Shown: positions 16,280 to 25,219, counted from the first letter of the stretch. The stretch: DNA of 32,384 nt from a gamma proteobacterium NOR5-3 (GCA_000158155.1 DS999406.1:197372-229755), one strand, 5' to 3'. The notes: generated from the sequence alone by a model not told the origin. A program made the numbers and translations.

Positions 16280-17476
16280 ATGCTTATAAAAACCCTACGA
16301 TATTCAGGATTCATCACGGTCGGTTTCGCCATGCTGGTCTTTATTGCCTGGGCAACATCACCCGATCCGAAGTTCAATGTCGCCAGTTTGGAAAGCGAGC
16401 CACTCAATCCGGCCCTCGCAGACCCCGACACGGCACTCACCCTAGCCCAGTACACTGCTGAAAATGGCGACATTGTCACTTTGCTTGTAGAGTCGCTTGA
16501 GGGCTCGCAAGTGACTGGCATCAGTCTTGCGGATCTGGGAGCAGCGCCGGTCAGCGATCCGTTTTCCGCGCTAGCTTCGGTCGAAGACGCGCAGCTCAAA
16601 ACCGCGTTTTCCCAAGCCAGGCAGCGCCGGGTGATTGATATCGCGAGCCTCCTGCCCACGGGCCCCAGGGGCACAAGACACCTGGGCATAGGAACCAACT
16701 TCCCCGAGCACGCCGCAGAGGCGTCCAGCAATTCGGTTTTTAACTTCCCAAAATTCGGAGCCGCCACAGCCGCTCGGACGAGCGTTGCCGCCCCCGAAGG
16801 TAGCCTACTGGACTATGAAGTCGAGCTTTGCATGCGCTTTGATCGCCCCATTACTTCCTTGGAGGATTTTGATGCTGCCGTAAAAGGCGTTTTTCTTTGT
16901 GCAGACTTTACCGACCGCATAGCCCTTTTGGAGCTCGCTGATGCGGACAACCTCGACTCGGGATATGGCTTTAGCGACGCAAAGAGTGGCCCCGGATTCC
17001 TCCCTACCGGTCCATTTCTGCTGATTCCAAAAGACTGGAGCACATTCGTCGCGGATATCCGCATGATGACCTTCGTCAACGGTGAGGCGCGTCAGGACGC
17101 CCGGGGAAGTGAAATGATTCTTGATTTTCGGGGGCTTACAGAAAAAGTGCTCGGCGACATGACAGCACGACGCTTCTATTACGATGAGGCCTTTTACAAA
17201 CTCACACCGAATGAGCGTATTGACAGCGATATGACCCTGATGTCGGGGACCTCCGAAGGCGTTATCTTTACTCCGCCGTCCCGGCACGATTACATCGAAA
17301 TTGTACTCGCCTACCTACTCAAAGGTGGGCCCTTAAGCCAGCAGAGTCTTATGGAAATCGCGATCCCTGCCTTCATTGACAATGAACTGGCCTCTGGGCA
17401 CTTTCTAAAGCCGGGCGACACCGTGCGCTATCGGGCCAGCCAACTTGGTGACATTGTGGTGGCGGTAAGGCCATAG
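16280..17476 (+). CDS. Fumarylacetoacetate hydrolase (FAH)-family protein with an N-terminal membrane anchor
   Basis: 398 residues. FAH-family enzymes hydrolyse or decarboxylate beta-diketo acids at a Mg2+ or Ca2+ site. The metal-binding glutamates Glu180 and Glu182 in LLDYEVELCMRF, Asp209 in FLCADFTDR and Lys235 in GFSDAKSGPGF fit the family, as do GIGTNFPEH and SGTSEGVIFTPP. The first 30 residues (basic start, then GFITVGFAMLVFIAWA) are a membrane segment or uncleaved signal, which is unusual because the family is normally soluble and cytosolic. The ribosome site is weak. It is 57 bp after the flavoprotein gene. Likely role: a second C-C cleavage step after the PhlG-like enzyme, possibly on the membrane or in the periplasm. 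The exact reaction is unknown. Confidence 0.88.
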   Translation: MLIKTLRYSGFITVGFAMLVFIAWATSPDPKFNVASLESEPLNPALADPDTALTLAQYTAENGDIVTLLVESLEGSQVTGISLADLGAAPVSDPFSALASVEDAQLKTAFSQARQRRVIDIASLLPTGPRGTRHLGIGTNFPEHAAEASSNSVFNFPKFGAATAARTSVAAPEGSLLDYEVELCMRFDRPITSLEDFDAAVKGVFLCADFTDRIALLELADADNLDSGYGFSDAKSGPGFLPTGPFLLIPKDWSTFVADIRMMTFVNGEARQDARGSEMILDFRGLTEKVLGDMTARRFYYDEAFYKLTPNERIDSDMTLMSGTSEGVIFTPPSRHDYIEIVLAYLLKGGPLSQQSLMEIAIPAFIDNELASGHFLKPGDTVRYRASQLGDIVVAVRP

Positions 17477-17486
17477 GCTTTTGAGC

Positions 17487-17501
17487 ACCGGCATAGCCGG
17501 T
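17487..17501. repeat. Intercistronic hairpin: 6-bp perfect stem, 3-base loop
   Basis: ACCGGC (17487-17492), loop ATA, GCCGGT (17496-17501). It sits 10 bp after the FAH-gene stop and 35 bp before the sulfatase start. There is no following T-run, so it is more likely an mRNA-processing or differential-expression element than a terminator. It might also be a chance GC-rich palindrome. Confidence 0.4.
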
Positions 17502-17536
17502 AGCGAAGAACCGTTTGATTCAAAGGGGCCAGCATA

Positions 17537-19060
17537 ATGACTATAAAAATTCCCGGGTCACGCATCGCGCTGATTTTTCTCAGCGTAACTGTGCTGGCTG
17601 CCGCCCAGACAGGGGCGCAAACGCGGTCTTCGGCAAGCCCCGGGGCCATCGTCCGCCCTAACGTGGTCATCATTCTTGCAGACGACATGGGTTGGAATGA
17701 TGTGGGCTATCACGGAAGCGATATTCATACGCCGCATATCGATCAATTAGCGGCAGAAGGACTGGAGCTGGACCGGTTTTATGCGCAGACCGCTTGCAGT
17801 CCCACACGAGCGGCGCTGCTCAGTGGTCAGTCGTCCCAATCACTGGGCATTTACTCCCCGTTGTCCAAGTTAAATCCCACGGGCCTGGCGCTTGATCAAA
17901 AAATCATGCCGGCCTATTTTCGTGATGCGGGCTACCAAACCTTCATGGTCGGGAAATGGCATCTGGGTTTTTACGAGCCGGAGTATCGTCCTCTGGCCCG
18001 GGGCTTTGATCACTTTTACGGAAACCTCACGGGCGGCGTAGGTTATTGGAACCACGTCCACGGTGGGGGCCTGGATTGGCAGCGCAATGGTAAAACACTG
18101 CGCCAAGAAGGTTACAGCACCCACCTGCAGTCTGCTGAAATTACCCGTTTGATTCAGCAACGTGACCCGGAAAAACCCCTGTTCCTGTATGCCGCGTTTA
18201 ACGCACCGCATTTACCTAACGAAGCGCCCGCCGATACGCTTGCCCGGTACGCGCACATTGAAAATCCCAATCGGCGGATTCACGCCGCAATGGTGACGGA
18301 ACTGGATTCCGCCATTGGTCAACTCATGGAGACGCTGAGCACCGAAGGTATGCTTGAAAACACCCTCATTTGGTTCATGAGCGATAACGGCGGCCTCAAC
18401 CGCACCGCCATGCCGAGCGGATTAGTATCGATGTCCCAGCGGCTGGAAGATTGGTTTGGCAAACCCCTGTTTCCGAAAACACTCGAATTCATTCGCACCA
18501 ACGCCCTGGATGGCGGCAGTGACAACAGCCCGCATCGCAAGGGCAAACAGTCGATATACGAAGGCGGCGCACGAGTCCCCTCCTTTGTTTATTGGAAAGG
18601 CAGGCTAAGCCCCGAACGCATCACTCAGATGGTCACTGTAAAAGACGTGCTGCCGACACTGTTATCCGCCACGGATATCGACGCCAACGGTTTACCCACA
18701 GCGACGACCACAGAATCTGCAGGAGTCGACCAGTGGCCCGGCTTGACCCGGGGAGAGTTTATTCAAGCGCCCGATTATTTGATCAACGGCATGGATGGCG
18801 AAGCCCTTTACCGCTTTCCCTGGAAATTGCTGGCGCTTAAGTCAGGCGATCTAGAGCTGTATAACGTTGATGAGGACCCCGGCGAGTCAGTAAATCTCAT
18901 AGCAAGATACGCGGAGCTGGCAGCAGAGCTCAAGGCGGCACTGGACGGATCTGTCCGAGGAGAGAGTGTGCATGTACCCCTTTACCGCTCGCTGCTCGAT
19001 ATGGACTTTTTTGGCGGAGAGGAGGATCGCATACCCTGGTCAGAGATCGGCGGCGAGTAG
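17537..19060 (+). CDS. Exported type I (formylglycine-dependent) sulfatase
   Basis: 507 residues. A sulfate-ester hydrolase of the alkaline-phosphatase fold. Residues 1-27 are a signal peptide (ALIFLSVTVLAAAQTGAQT), so it acts in the periplasm or outside. The metal site opens with LADDMGWND (Asp49, Asp50). CSPTR (Cys87-Arg91) is the C-x-P-x-R motif whose Cys is converted to formylglycine by a separate enzyme. VGKWHLG and SDNGG supply further active-site residues. The ribosome site AAAGGGG lies 8 nt before ATG. Next to the FAH, flavin-oxidase and PhlG-like genes it would release sulfate from a sulfated phenol or saccharide before import. Sulfatases are not substrate-readable by motif alone. 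Confidence 0.94.
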   Translation: MTIKIPGSRIALIFLSVTVLAAAQTGAQTRSSASPGAIVRPNVVIILADDMGWNDVGYHGSDIHTPHIDQLAAEGLELDRFYAQTACSPTRAALLSGQSSQSLGIYSPLSKLNPTGLALDQKIMPAYFRDAGYQTFMVGKWHLGFYEPEYRPLARGFDHFYGNLTGGVGYWNHVHGGGLDWQRNGKTLRQEGYSTHLQSAEITRLIQQRDPEKPLFLYAAFNAPHLPNEAPADTLARYAHIENPNRRIHAAMVTELDSAIGQLMETLSTEGMLENTLIWFMSDNGGLNRTAMPSGLVSMSQRLEDWFGKPLFPKTLEFIRTNALDGGSDNSPHRKGKQSIYEGGARVPSFVYWKGRLSPERITQMVTVKDVLPTLLSATDIDANGLPTATTTESAGVDQWPGLTRGEFIQAPDYLINGMDGEALYRFPWKLLALKSGDLELYNVDEDPGESVNLIARYAELAAELKAALDGSVRGESVHVPLYRSLLDMDFFGGEEDRIPWSEIGGE

Positions 19061-19189
19061 CTGGCTGCGGAGGATCGCGGGAGTGAGCGGTTTTAGCGGA
19101 ATGCGCCCCGATTATATTGGGTAAAATCCCCGCCCCGTGTATGCTGCGGTTCGCTTGGTAAAACCAACTCATAACAGCCAGGAGATCTG

Positions 19190-20653
19190 ATGACTGATAA
19201 ACCCGCGTCCACGCCAGCCGTGGAACGCTCGGGCGATGCGATCACGAGCGCCGATGCTGACGCAGTGAGCGCGGCAACGCCAGAAGCGGTATCCCCGATT
19301 GTGTCCAACAACACTGACTTTAGCGCCAGTGAAGGCTACAAGCGTTACGTCATCTGGCTGCTGTTTGCCGTTTATGTCTTCAACTTCCTCGATCGCCAGA
19401 TTTTCACCACCCTGCTACAGCCTATAAAGCAGGAGTTTCAGTTTTCTGACACGCAAATGGGACTGCTGGGCGGTTTGGCTTTCGCGCTTTTTTACTCGAC
19501 GCTGGGAATTCCCATTGCCCGCCTGGCTGACCAGCGTAACCGTGTGAATATCATCGCCTTTTCTATTGCAATCTGGAGTGCAGCTACCGCTGCTACAGGG
19601 TTTGCCAAATCTTTCTCTCATCTGCTCATTGCCCGGATCTGCGTGGGTATCGGCGAGGCCGGCTGTAGCCCACCGGCCTATTCACTGATCAGTGATTATT
19701 TCGAGCCACAGAAGCGCGCCCGGGCCATGTCGATTTACTCCATGGGAATCGGCGGCGGTATTTTTCTGGGTTATCTCGTGTCTGGTGTCGTCGCCGAGCA
19801 GTACGGATGGCGCGCGGCGTTTTTTGTGGTCGGCATACCCGGTGTACTGCTTGCACTATTACTGAAGCTGACGCTGCGGGAGCCGCCCCGCGGGTTTTCG
19901 GACAACATCAGTGTGGCCGCCAAACCGCCGCCGGTTGCCGAGGCTTTAACGGCGCTCTGGCGCCGACGCTCCTTCCGCCATCTTTCGCTCGCTGCTGCGC
20001 TGCATGCTTTCGCCGGCTACGGTGTAGGGTCCTTTGTGCCTGCGTTCCTGATCCGCTCCCACGGCATGACCGTCTCCGAAGTCGGCTTCGCGCTTTCCAT
20101 GATTTCTGCCGTAGGCATCATGGGCGGCATATATTTTGGTGGTTATCTGTCTGACCGTGTCGCATGTCAACGCAATGATCAGCGCTATTACATGCTCGTA
20201 CCCGGCATTGCGACGCTGCTGGCCGTACCGATTGCCTTGTGCATCTACCTGCTTCCAAACAAGCTTCTCATCCTGGCGTTGATACTCCCGTCGCAGCTGC
20301 TCGGTTATATGTATCTCGGCCCCACCTTCACCATGACCCAGAGCCTCGCCGGCATTCGTGAACGCGCTCTGGCAGGTGCTGTTCTACTTCTGATAATCAA
20401 CCTTATTGGTCTTGGCCTGGGGCCCACGCTGGCGGGATGGTTGAGCGATATGTTCCGGACATCCTTTGTGACCGGCGGCATGGACGAGGGTTTCGCTACT
20501 GCCCAGGGTCTGCGTTACGCCCTTTGCGCGGTTACCTTAGTCAACCTGTGGTCGGCATTCCACTACCTGATGGCAGCGCGTTCCTTACGCGAGGACCTTG
20601 CCGCTGTTAAAGATGAGCAGGAGACGGCCGCCGCTGCCCGCAACCTGGCCTGA
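19190..20653 (+). CDS. Spinster-like MFS transporter
   Basis: 487 residues, about 12 transmembrane helices after a 45-residue acidic cytoplasmic N-terminus. The family signature YVFNFLDRQIF in the first helix, GLAFALFYSTLGIPIARLAD between helices 2 and 3, and GIGEAGCSPPAYSLISDYF near helix 4 are characteristic of bacterial Spinster-type permeases, often found with catabolic clusters for aromatic compounds and steroids. A strong ribosome site (AGGAG, 6 nt before ATG). It is 130 bp after the sulfatase, so it may have its own promoter as well as read-through. It probably imports the desulfated substrate across the inner membrane, though export cannot be excluded. Confidence 0.92.
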   Translation: MTDKPASTPAVERSGDAITSADADAVSAATPEAVSPIVSNNTDFSASEGYKRYVIWLLFAVYVFNFLDRQIFTTLLQPIKQEFQFSDTQMGLLGGLAFALFYSTLGIPIARLADQRNRVNIIAFSIAIWSAATAATGFAKSFSHLLIARICVGIGEAGCSPPAYSLISDYFEPQKRARAMSIYSMGIGGGIFLGYLVSGVVAEQYGWRAAFFVVGIPGVLLALLLKLTLREPPRGFSDNISVAAKPPPVAEALTALWRRRSFRHLSLAAALHAFAGYGVGSFVPAFLIRSHGMTVSEVGFALSMISAVGIMGGIYFGGYLSDRVACQRNDQRYYMLVPGIATLLAVPIALCIYLLPNKLLILALILPSQLLGYMYLGPTFTMTQSLAGIRERALAGAVLLLIINLIGLGLGPTLAGWLSDMFRTSFVTGGMDEGFATAQGLRYALCAVTLVNLWSAFHYLMAARSLREDLAAVKDEQETAAAARNLA

Positions 20654-20687
20654 TGGCGCCTCACTGGCAGCCGGCTCACTGTCTCCA

Positions 20688-21692
20688 TCAGACGTCCGTG
20701 CTGGCAACCTGTGTGGGCTCCCCGGTCGCACCGGGAGCGCCTGCAGACTTTCGCTTAGCCACGTACATCAATTGGTCCGCGCGATCCATCAGGCTGTCCA
20801 GCTCTTCATCCGGCTGTAGCGTTGCAGCACCAACGCTGAACTCGATGTCATAACCTCGCTTCTCGCGTTCGTTATATTCATCGATCACCTGCCGGAAGCG
20901 TTGCTCGACACCCGCGACTTCCTCGGCGGTAGTATCGACCAGCAGCGACACAAACTCGTCGCCACCGGTTCTGGCAAATACATCGGAATCCCGAAAAGCT
21001 TCCTTCAATAAATCAGCAAACGCAGCCAGTACCCGATCGCCTTCGGCGTGACCAAAGGTATCGTTGATGACCTTGAAATTATTGAGATCAAACACCAGCA
21101 TCGTCGCGGTCAAGCCATGGCGCCGGGCGAGCGACAGCGCGTGCAGCGCCAGCATATTGAAGCCCCGCCGGTTGGAAATCCCCGTAAGTTCATCGAGTGT
21201 TGCCATTTGCAGGGAAGCAATCTCCTGCTCCACCATAACCGCCAGATCCTCCAACAGCAGCTTGTCCTCGTCGTCCAGCTCCCGCGGCTCGCTGTCAATC
21301 AGGCACAGCGTTCCCACCTTATGACCGTTCGCGGCCATGAGGGGGTTGCCGGCATAGAAGCGGATATGAGGCTCTGCAGTAACCAGGGGGTTGTCGTGAA
21401 AGCGCTTGTCATCAAGGGCGTTCGGTACGTAGAGCAGTTCGTCTCCCGCAATCGCGTGGCCGCAAAAAGAAATATCCCGGGGAGTCTCTGTCGCATCGAG
21501 TCCCTGAGCGGACTTGAACCACTGGCGCTCACTATCGACCAGGCTGACCAGCGAGATCGGCACACCAAACATGCGCTTTGCCATCCGCGTGATGCGATCA
21601 AAACGCTCTTCCGGCGCGGTATCAAGAATCCGTAGGGCGCGCAGCGTTTCGATGCGGGCGGATTCATTATGGGGGATAGGGGCTTCAATCAC
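20688..21692 (-). CDS. Diguanylate cyclase with GAF sensor domain
   Basis: 334 residues from a GTG at 21692. Makes cyclic di-GMP from two GTP. An N-terminal GAF domain (about 25-160) includes FDRITRMAKRMFGVPISLVS and CGHAI, a pattern seen in GAF-GGDEF proteins that lack membrane anchors. The GGDEF domain (about 165-320) opens DELTGISNRRGF and has the active-site GGDEF at 243-247. An inhibitory I-site RxxD (RDSD, 234-237) lies exactly five residues before it, so product feedback control is expected. No signal peptide or membrane helix is evident, so it is cytosolic. It converges with the MFS gene (34 bp apart), and there is no sign it belongs to that cluster. Confidence 0.94.
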   Translation of the reverse strand: MIEAPIPHNESARIETLRALRILDTAPEERFDRITRMAKRMFGVPISLVSLVDSERQWFKSAQGLDATETPRDISFCGHAIAGDELLYVPNALDDKRFHDNPLVTAEPHIRFYAGNPLMAANGHKVGTLCLIDSEPRELDDEDKLLLEDLAVMVEQEIASLQMATLDELTGISNRRGFNMLALHALSLARRHGLTATMLVFDLNNFKVINDTFGHAEGDRVLAAFADLLKEAFRDSDVFARTGGDEFVSLLVDTTAEEVAGVEQRFRQVIDEYNEREKRGYDIEFSVGAATLQPDEELDSLMDRADQLMYVAKRKSAGAPGATGEPTQVASTDV

Positions 21693-21952
21693 GGGATATT
21701 CTCACAACAGCCGAGTAGGCCCATTGTAAGGCGTACAGCGCACTGATCAACAGCGCTACGTGGCAGTTCAGGCTTAGCAACCGCCACCGCGACCCCGGGC
21801 AAAGCGGCCCGATCAGGCCTGTGTTGGCCATGCAAAGCGCGCTGAAAAACAAAGCCGTTTAGTGCGCGTAAAACTTCGAGCCAACACAGGTCCTTATGCG
21901 GCACAATTACTGTAAATCTCACGGCAAAGCGCTTTAGCGTTGCAGGACTATC

Positions 21953-22507
21953 ATGAGCACGGATTACTCGAGCGACGGCTTGCTGGCATTTCTCAGGGAA
22001 GCGACTCTCGCTGGACGGATAACGCCCTCGGCAGCGAAGAGCCGCCGGGCCGCTGCGCAAACGCTGTTTGCCAAACTCTCAGACAGCGAGGCGGCGGATT
22101 TACGCACCCTCGACATTGATGCCCTTAAGTCGCGGTTCCTGGATACCCAGGGGGGCGGCCTGCGGGCTGAAGTTGTTGATTTATACGCTGAGCGGCTTGG
22201 CTGGGCACTCGATGATTATTTCCGCTTTGTGGAATCACCTAACCAGTTTGTTTCCTCCTCCACTACCGTTAGCCAGGATACCGCGCGACCTAAAGCTCAA
22301 CTGGCTCCAAAGACGCCCGAGGAGCGGGCGTTGGAGGCGGTGCGTCTGACTGCACCCAGGCAGCGGTCGGACGTTATACCGATTCCGCTCGGGGCTGAGC
22401 GTGTTGTCTACCTGCATAGCCTACCGGTGGATCTTACGCCGCAGGAGGCCCGCAAGATTGCGCGGGTTGTTGAGGCGCTTGCAAACGAAGCGGAGGATGC
22501 GCAGTGA
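21953..22507 (+). CDS. Protein of unknown function; helical N-terminal domain and conserved C-terminal block
   Basis: 184 residues from ATG 21953, with CAGGAC 6 nt upstream. Not recognised. Residues 1-95 are helical: a GRITPSAAKSRRAAAQTLF segment, then DLRTLDIDALKSRF and a YAERLGWALDDYFRFVE segment. This layout recalls the SAM-like core-binding domain of tyrosine recombinases, but there is no catalytic domain. A Thr/Pro/Ala-rich linker (about 100-135) leads to a C-terminal block (IPIPLGAERVVYLHSLPVDL, then TPQEARKIARVVEALAN) that looks like a short strand pair followed by a helix. The stop overlaps the next start (GTGA at 22504), so the two genes form a coupled unit. Confidence 0.8.
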   Translation: MSTDYSSDGLLAFLREATLAGRITPSAAKSRRAAAQTLFAKLSDSEAADLRTLDIDALKSRFLDTQGGGLRAEVVDLYAERLGWALDDYFRFVESPNQFVSSSTTVSQDTARPKAQLAPKTPEERALEAVRLTAPRQRSDVIPIPLGAERVVYLHSLPVDLTPQEARKIARVVEALANEAEDAQ

Positions 22508-23094
22508 ACCGCTGGTTGCTTGCGGCGCCGCTGGTAATATTCGGGATTGGGGGCATAGGGCTCTATGTACTGTTTATGTCCCAGGCGGATGACAATGCTT
22601 TTCGGGAGAACCTGCTGCCGGAGTTGATTGGCTTCTGCCTTGAGGGATTCTTCCTTGTAGGACTCTTTACCTTTGTGCAACAGTTGCGGGATTACTACCG
22701 CCGTCGCGAGCTCTGGTTGAGTCTGCGCAGCGCTTTGAGAGACTTTCTATCTCATCTCGACCTGGCCTTTGTCGGTCCAGAGAGGGAGCCAGCGACCTCG
22801 CGGGATCTCGAATCCCAGCCTCTGGTGGTGCAGCGCTTAACAGGCTTGCTCGCCGAGGCAGAGCTTGGCATCGAGACGCTCGTCTCCTTGAAGCATGTCG
22901 CGATTTCTACTTTGCCACTTGCCCGGGACCTCATTAACATTGCCGCGCAGCTCAGTACACGGCACATGCGTTGCTGGATTGCCATTGTCGAATCGATAGA
23001 TCAGCTTACGCAAGCGGATACGCGGGAACAGGTCGAGCGGCCGTTAAACGAATTGCTGATGCGACTTACGGAGTTCGATAATCTGCAGCTGTGA
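22504..23094 (+). CDS. Inner-membrane protein of unknown function with two N-terminal helices and a cytosolic helical domain
   Basis: 196 residues from GTG 22504, overlapping the previous TGA by 4 bp. Two hydrophobic helices, LLAAPLVIFGIGGIGLYVLF (about 4-23) and LIGFCLEGFFLVGLFTFVQQ (about 41-60), are followed by a basic RDYYRRREL turn and about 130 soluble helical residues with no enzyme motif. The pair with the preceding gene suggests a membrane-bound partner for the soluble protein. I found no toxin, nuclease or signalling motif. The product is a candidate for a conserved two-gene module of unknown role. Confidence 0.78.
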   Translation: MNRWLLAAPLVIFGIGGIGLYVLFMSQADDNAFRENLLPELIGFCLEGFFLVGLFTFVQQLRDYYRRRELWLSLRSALRDFLSHLDLAFVGPEREPATSRDLESQPLVVQRLTGLLAEAELGIETLVSLKHVAISTLPLARDLINIAAQLSTRHMRCWIAIVESIDQLTQADTREQVERPLNELLMRLTEFDNLQL

Positions 23095-23212
23095 TCGTAT
23101 CGAAGTCCTGGAATAGCCAGAGCGAGTATTGCCGCGCGCCGTAGTGCCGACCCGACTTGCCCCTTGCGGCCAGGCATGTAGAGTCGGTCCCCTGCGCCAC
23201 ATCAGGTTGGTC

Positions 23213-24355
23213 ATGGAATCTATCGAAACCGCCATGCAGGTCCCCCAGGGCCGCTTTACATTGCAACGTCGCCCAAAACGTCGCAACGAACTACTCCGCG
23301 CCTGGGAATCGGCAGACGAGTATCTGCTGCGCGAGGTTGCCGAGCAGCTACGGCCGGACACCGATGCGCGCATGCTGATTATCAACGACAGCTTTGGTGC
23401 CCTGGCGACTGCGCTTGCTCTCTGGACGCCGCAGAGCTCGTCCGATTCTTTTCTCAGCCAGCTAGCCACGCGCGACAACCTTGTGGCCAATGGCATCGAT
23501 CCGGCGGGAGTAACTTTGCTCAATAGCTTGGAGCAGCCAGTCGGTCCTTTGGACCTGGTTTTGATCAAAGCACCAAAAACGCTGGCTTTACTGGAGCATC
23601 AGCTTATAACGCTACGACCATTACTGACGGCGGATACCCAGGTGCTGGTTGCCGGTATGGTCAAGATACTACCGCGCAGCGTGTGGACCCTGCTGGAGAC
23701 ACTGTTGGGCCCCACCGACACGGCCCTGGCCTGGAAGAAGGCCAAGCTGATCCGGGTGACTCCGAATCTGACACTCACTGCGCCGGGCAATCCCTACCCG
23801 GTGCAGTACAAGCTGGAAGGCACAGAGTGGCTTATCAGCAACCATGCCAACGTATTCTCCCGCGACAGTCTGGACATAGGGACGCGCTTCTTTCTGCAGC
23901 ACCTGCCTTTGTTACCGCAGGCACAGGACATTATTGACCTCGGATGCGGCAATGGCGTGGTAGGTCTACACACAGCCGCGCAGCATCCTGCAGCGATGGT
24001 GCATTTTGTTGATGAGTCATTCATGGCGGTGGCATCTGCGCGAGAAAACTTCGACCGGGTGTTCGGTCCGGAACGGGCGGCTGCATTTTGTGTCAGCGAC
24101 GGCCTCGATGGCTTCGAGGCTGCTTCGGCGGATCTGGTGCTGTGCAATCCGCCGTTTCACCAGCAGCAGGCGGTGGGGGACCAGATTGCTCAACGCATGT
24201 TCAGGCAGGCGCGAGAGGTGCTGCGACCGGGTGGTGAGCTATGGGTCATTGGCAACCGACATCTGGGTTACCATGCGGCGCTCAAAAGGCTATTTGGCAA
24301 GGTCGAGTTGGTAGCTTCGAACACCAAGTTCGTGATCCTGCGGGTGGCGCGATAG
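23213..24355 (+). CDS. rlmG: 23S rRNA (guanine-1835-N2)-methyltransferase
   Basis: 380 residues from ATG 23213 (AGGT 7 nt upstream); E. coli RlmG is 378. An SAM-dependent enzyme that methylates N2 of G1835 in 23S rRNA. Two tandem methyltransferase-like halves are visible: the N-terminal half is non-catalytic, and the C-terminal half has IIDLGCGNGVVGL as SAM-binding motif I and LCNPPFHQQ as the NPPF motif IV that recognises the guanine amino group. Sequence order and ending (GNRHLGYHAALKRLFG, then VASNTKFVILR) match RlmG rather than the sister protein RsmC. RlmG is a gammaproteobacterial marker here. It converges with the SDR gene (81 bp apart). Confidence 0.94.
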   Translation: MESIETAMQVPQGRFTLQRRPKRRNELLRAWESADEYLLREVAEQLRPDTDARMLIINDSFGALATALALWTPQSSSDSFLSQLATRDNLVANGIDPAGVTLLNSLEQPVGPLDLVLIKAPKTLALLEHQLITLRPLLTADTQVLVAGMVKILPRSVWTLLETLLGPTDTALAWKKAKLIRVTPNLTLTAPGNPYPVQYKLEGTEWLISNHANVFSRDSLDIGTRFFLQHLPLLPQAQDIIDLGCGNGVVGLHTAAQHPAAMVHFVDESFMAVASARENFDRVFGPERAAAFCVSDGLDGFEAASADLVLCNPPFHQQQAVGDQIAQRMFRQAREVLRPGGELWVIGNRHLGYHAALKRLFGKVELVASNTKFVILRVAR

Positions 24356-24436
24356 AGCGGATTGATGACAACACTCAGGCTCGATCGCTGCATCAGTGAA
24401 TCAGCAGCATTGTGCGATTCAACACGCGCGCACCAA

Positions 24437-25219
24437 CTACATAAACGCCAAAAAGTTTGGCTGACCGTTAGAGGCGCTCACCCCGCCATCGACGGGCAGA
24501 TTTACTCCCGTAATGAAGCTTGCATCCTCGCTCGCCAAGAATGCTGCGGCGGCTGCGATGTCTTCAGGCTCGCCAATACGTCCCAATGCGACTCGCTGCA
24601 TAAAAGCCTTCATTAAGGCGTCGTTGCCGGTTATACCCTCCACCATATCGGATCTGGTGATTGAGGGATTGATCGCGTTGACACGGATGCCCATGCCACC
24701 GACCTGCAGTGCGAGGCCGCGCGTGAGGTTAGTCACGGCACCCTTGGACGCGTTGTACACCGGCATCATGGAGTCTCCGCCGATGCCCGACACGCTGGAA
24801 ATATTGATGATCGAGCCCTTGGCCTCGCGAAGATGCGGTATCGCGGCCCGGCAGAGAAACATCACGCCTTTCACATTGATATCGATGATGCGATCAATTT
24901 CGTCATCGTCGGTCTTGTGCAGCATAGAAGCGCCGCCCACGCCCGCGTTGTTCACAAGCGTATCGATCCCGCCAAAGCGCTCTACAGCGGCGCTGATGAT
25001 CTCATTGGCAAAGGCGCTCTTACTGACATCGCCAGGGACAACCAATGTGCGCGCCGGATCAAGGGTCGCCGCAACCGCTTTGCACTTCTCGGCGTTGCGC
25101 GCGTTGATGATGACGTTGCCGCCCTCTGCATGGAAACGCCGGGCGATACCCTCGCCAATCCCGCCTGAGGAGCCGGTAACAATAATGGTTTTGCCTGCAA
25201 AGCGGTCTGATTGGGGCAT
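24437..25219 (-). CDS. Classical short-chain dehydrogenase/reductase (SDR)
   Basis: 260 residues from ATG 25219, favoured because GGAG lies 9 nt upstream; the ATG at 25234 has no ribosome site. An NAD(P)-dependent oxidoreductase with a Rossmann fold. TGSSGGIGEG is the cofactor motif, NNAGVG the structural motif, and the catalytic Ser in ISSVSG and YNASK (Tyr and Lys four apart) complete the active site. The sequence ends GVNLPVDGGVSAS as classical SDRs do. No Arg/Lys cluster after the first strand stands out to settle NAD versus NADP. It follows the efflux operon by 178 bp on the same strand but need not share its promoter. The substrate is unknown. Confidence 0.94.
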   Translation of the reverse strand: MPQSDRFAGKTIIVTGSSGGIGEGIARRFHAEGGNVIINARNAEKCKAVAATLDPARTLVVPGDVSKSAFANEIISAAVERFGGIDTLVNNAGVGGASMLHKTDDDEIDRIIDINVKGVMFLCRAAIPHLREAKGSIINISSVSGIGGDSMMPVYNASKGAVTNLTRGLALQVGGMGIRVNAINPSITRSDMVEGITGNDALMKAFMQRVALGRIGEPEDIAAAAAFLASEDASFITGVNLPVDGGVSASNGQPNFLAFM

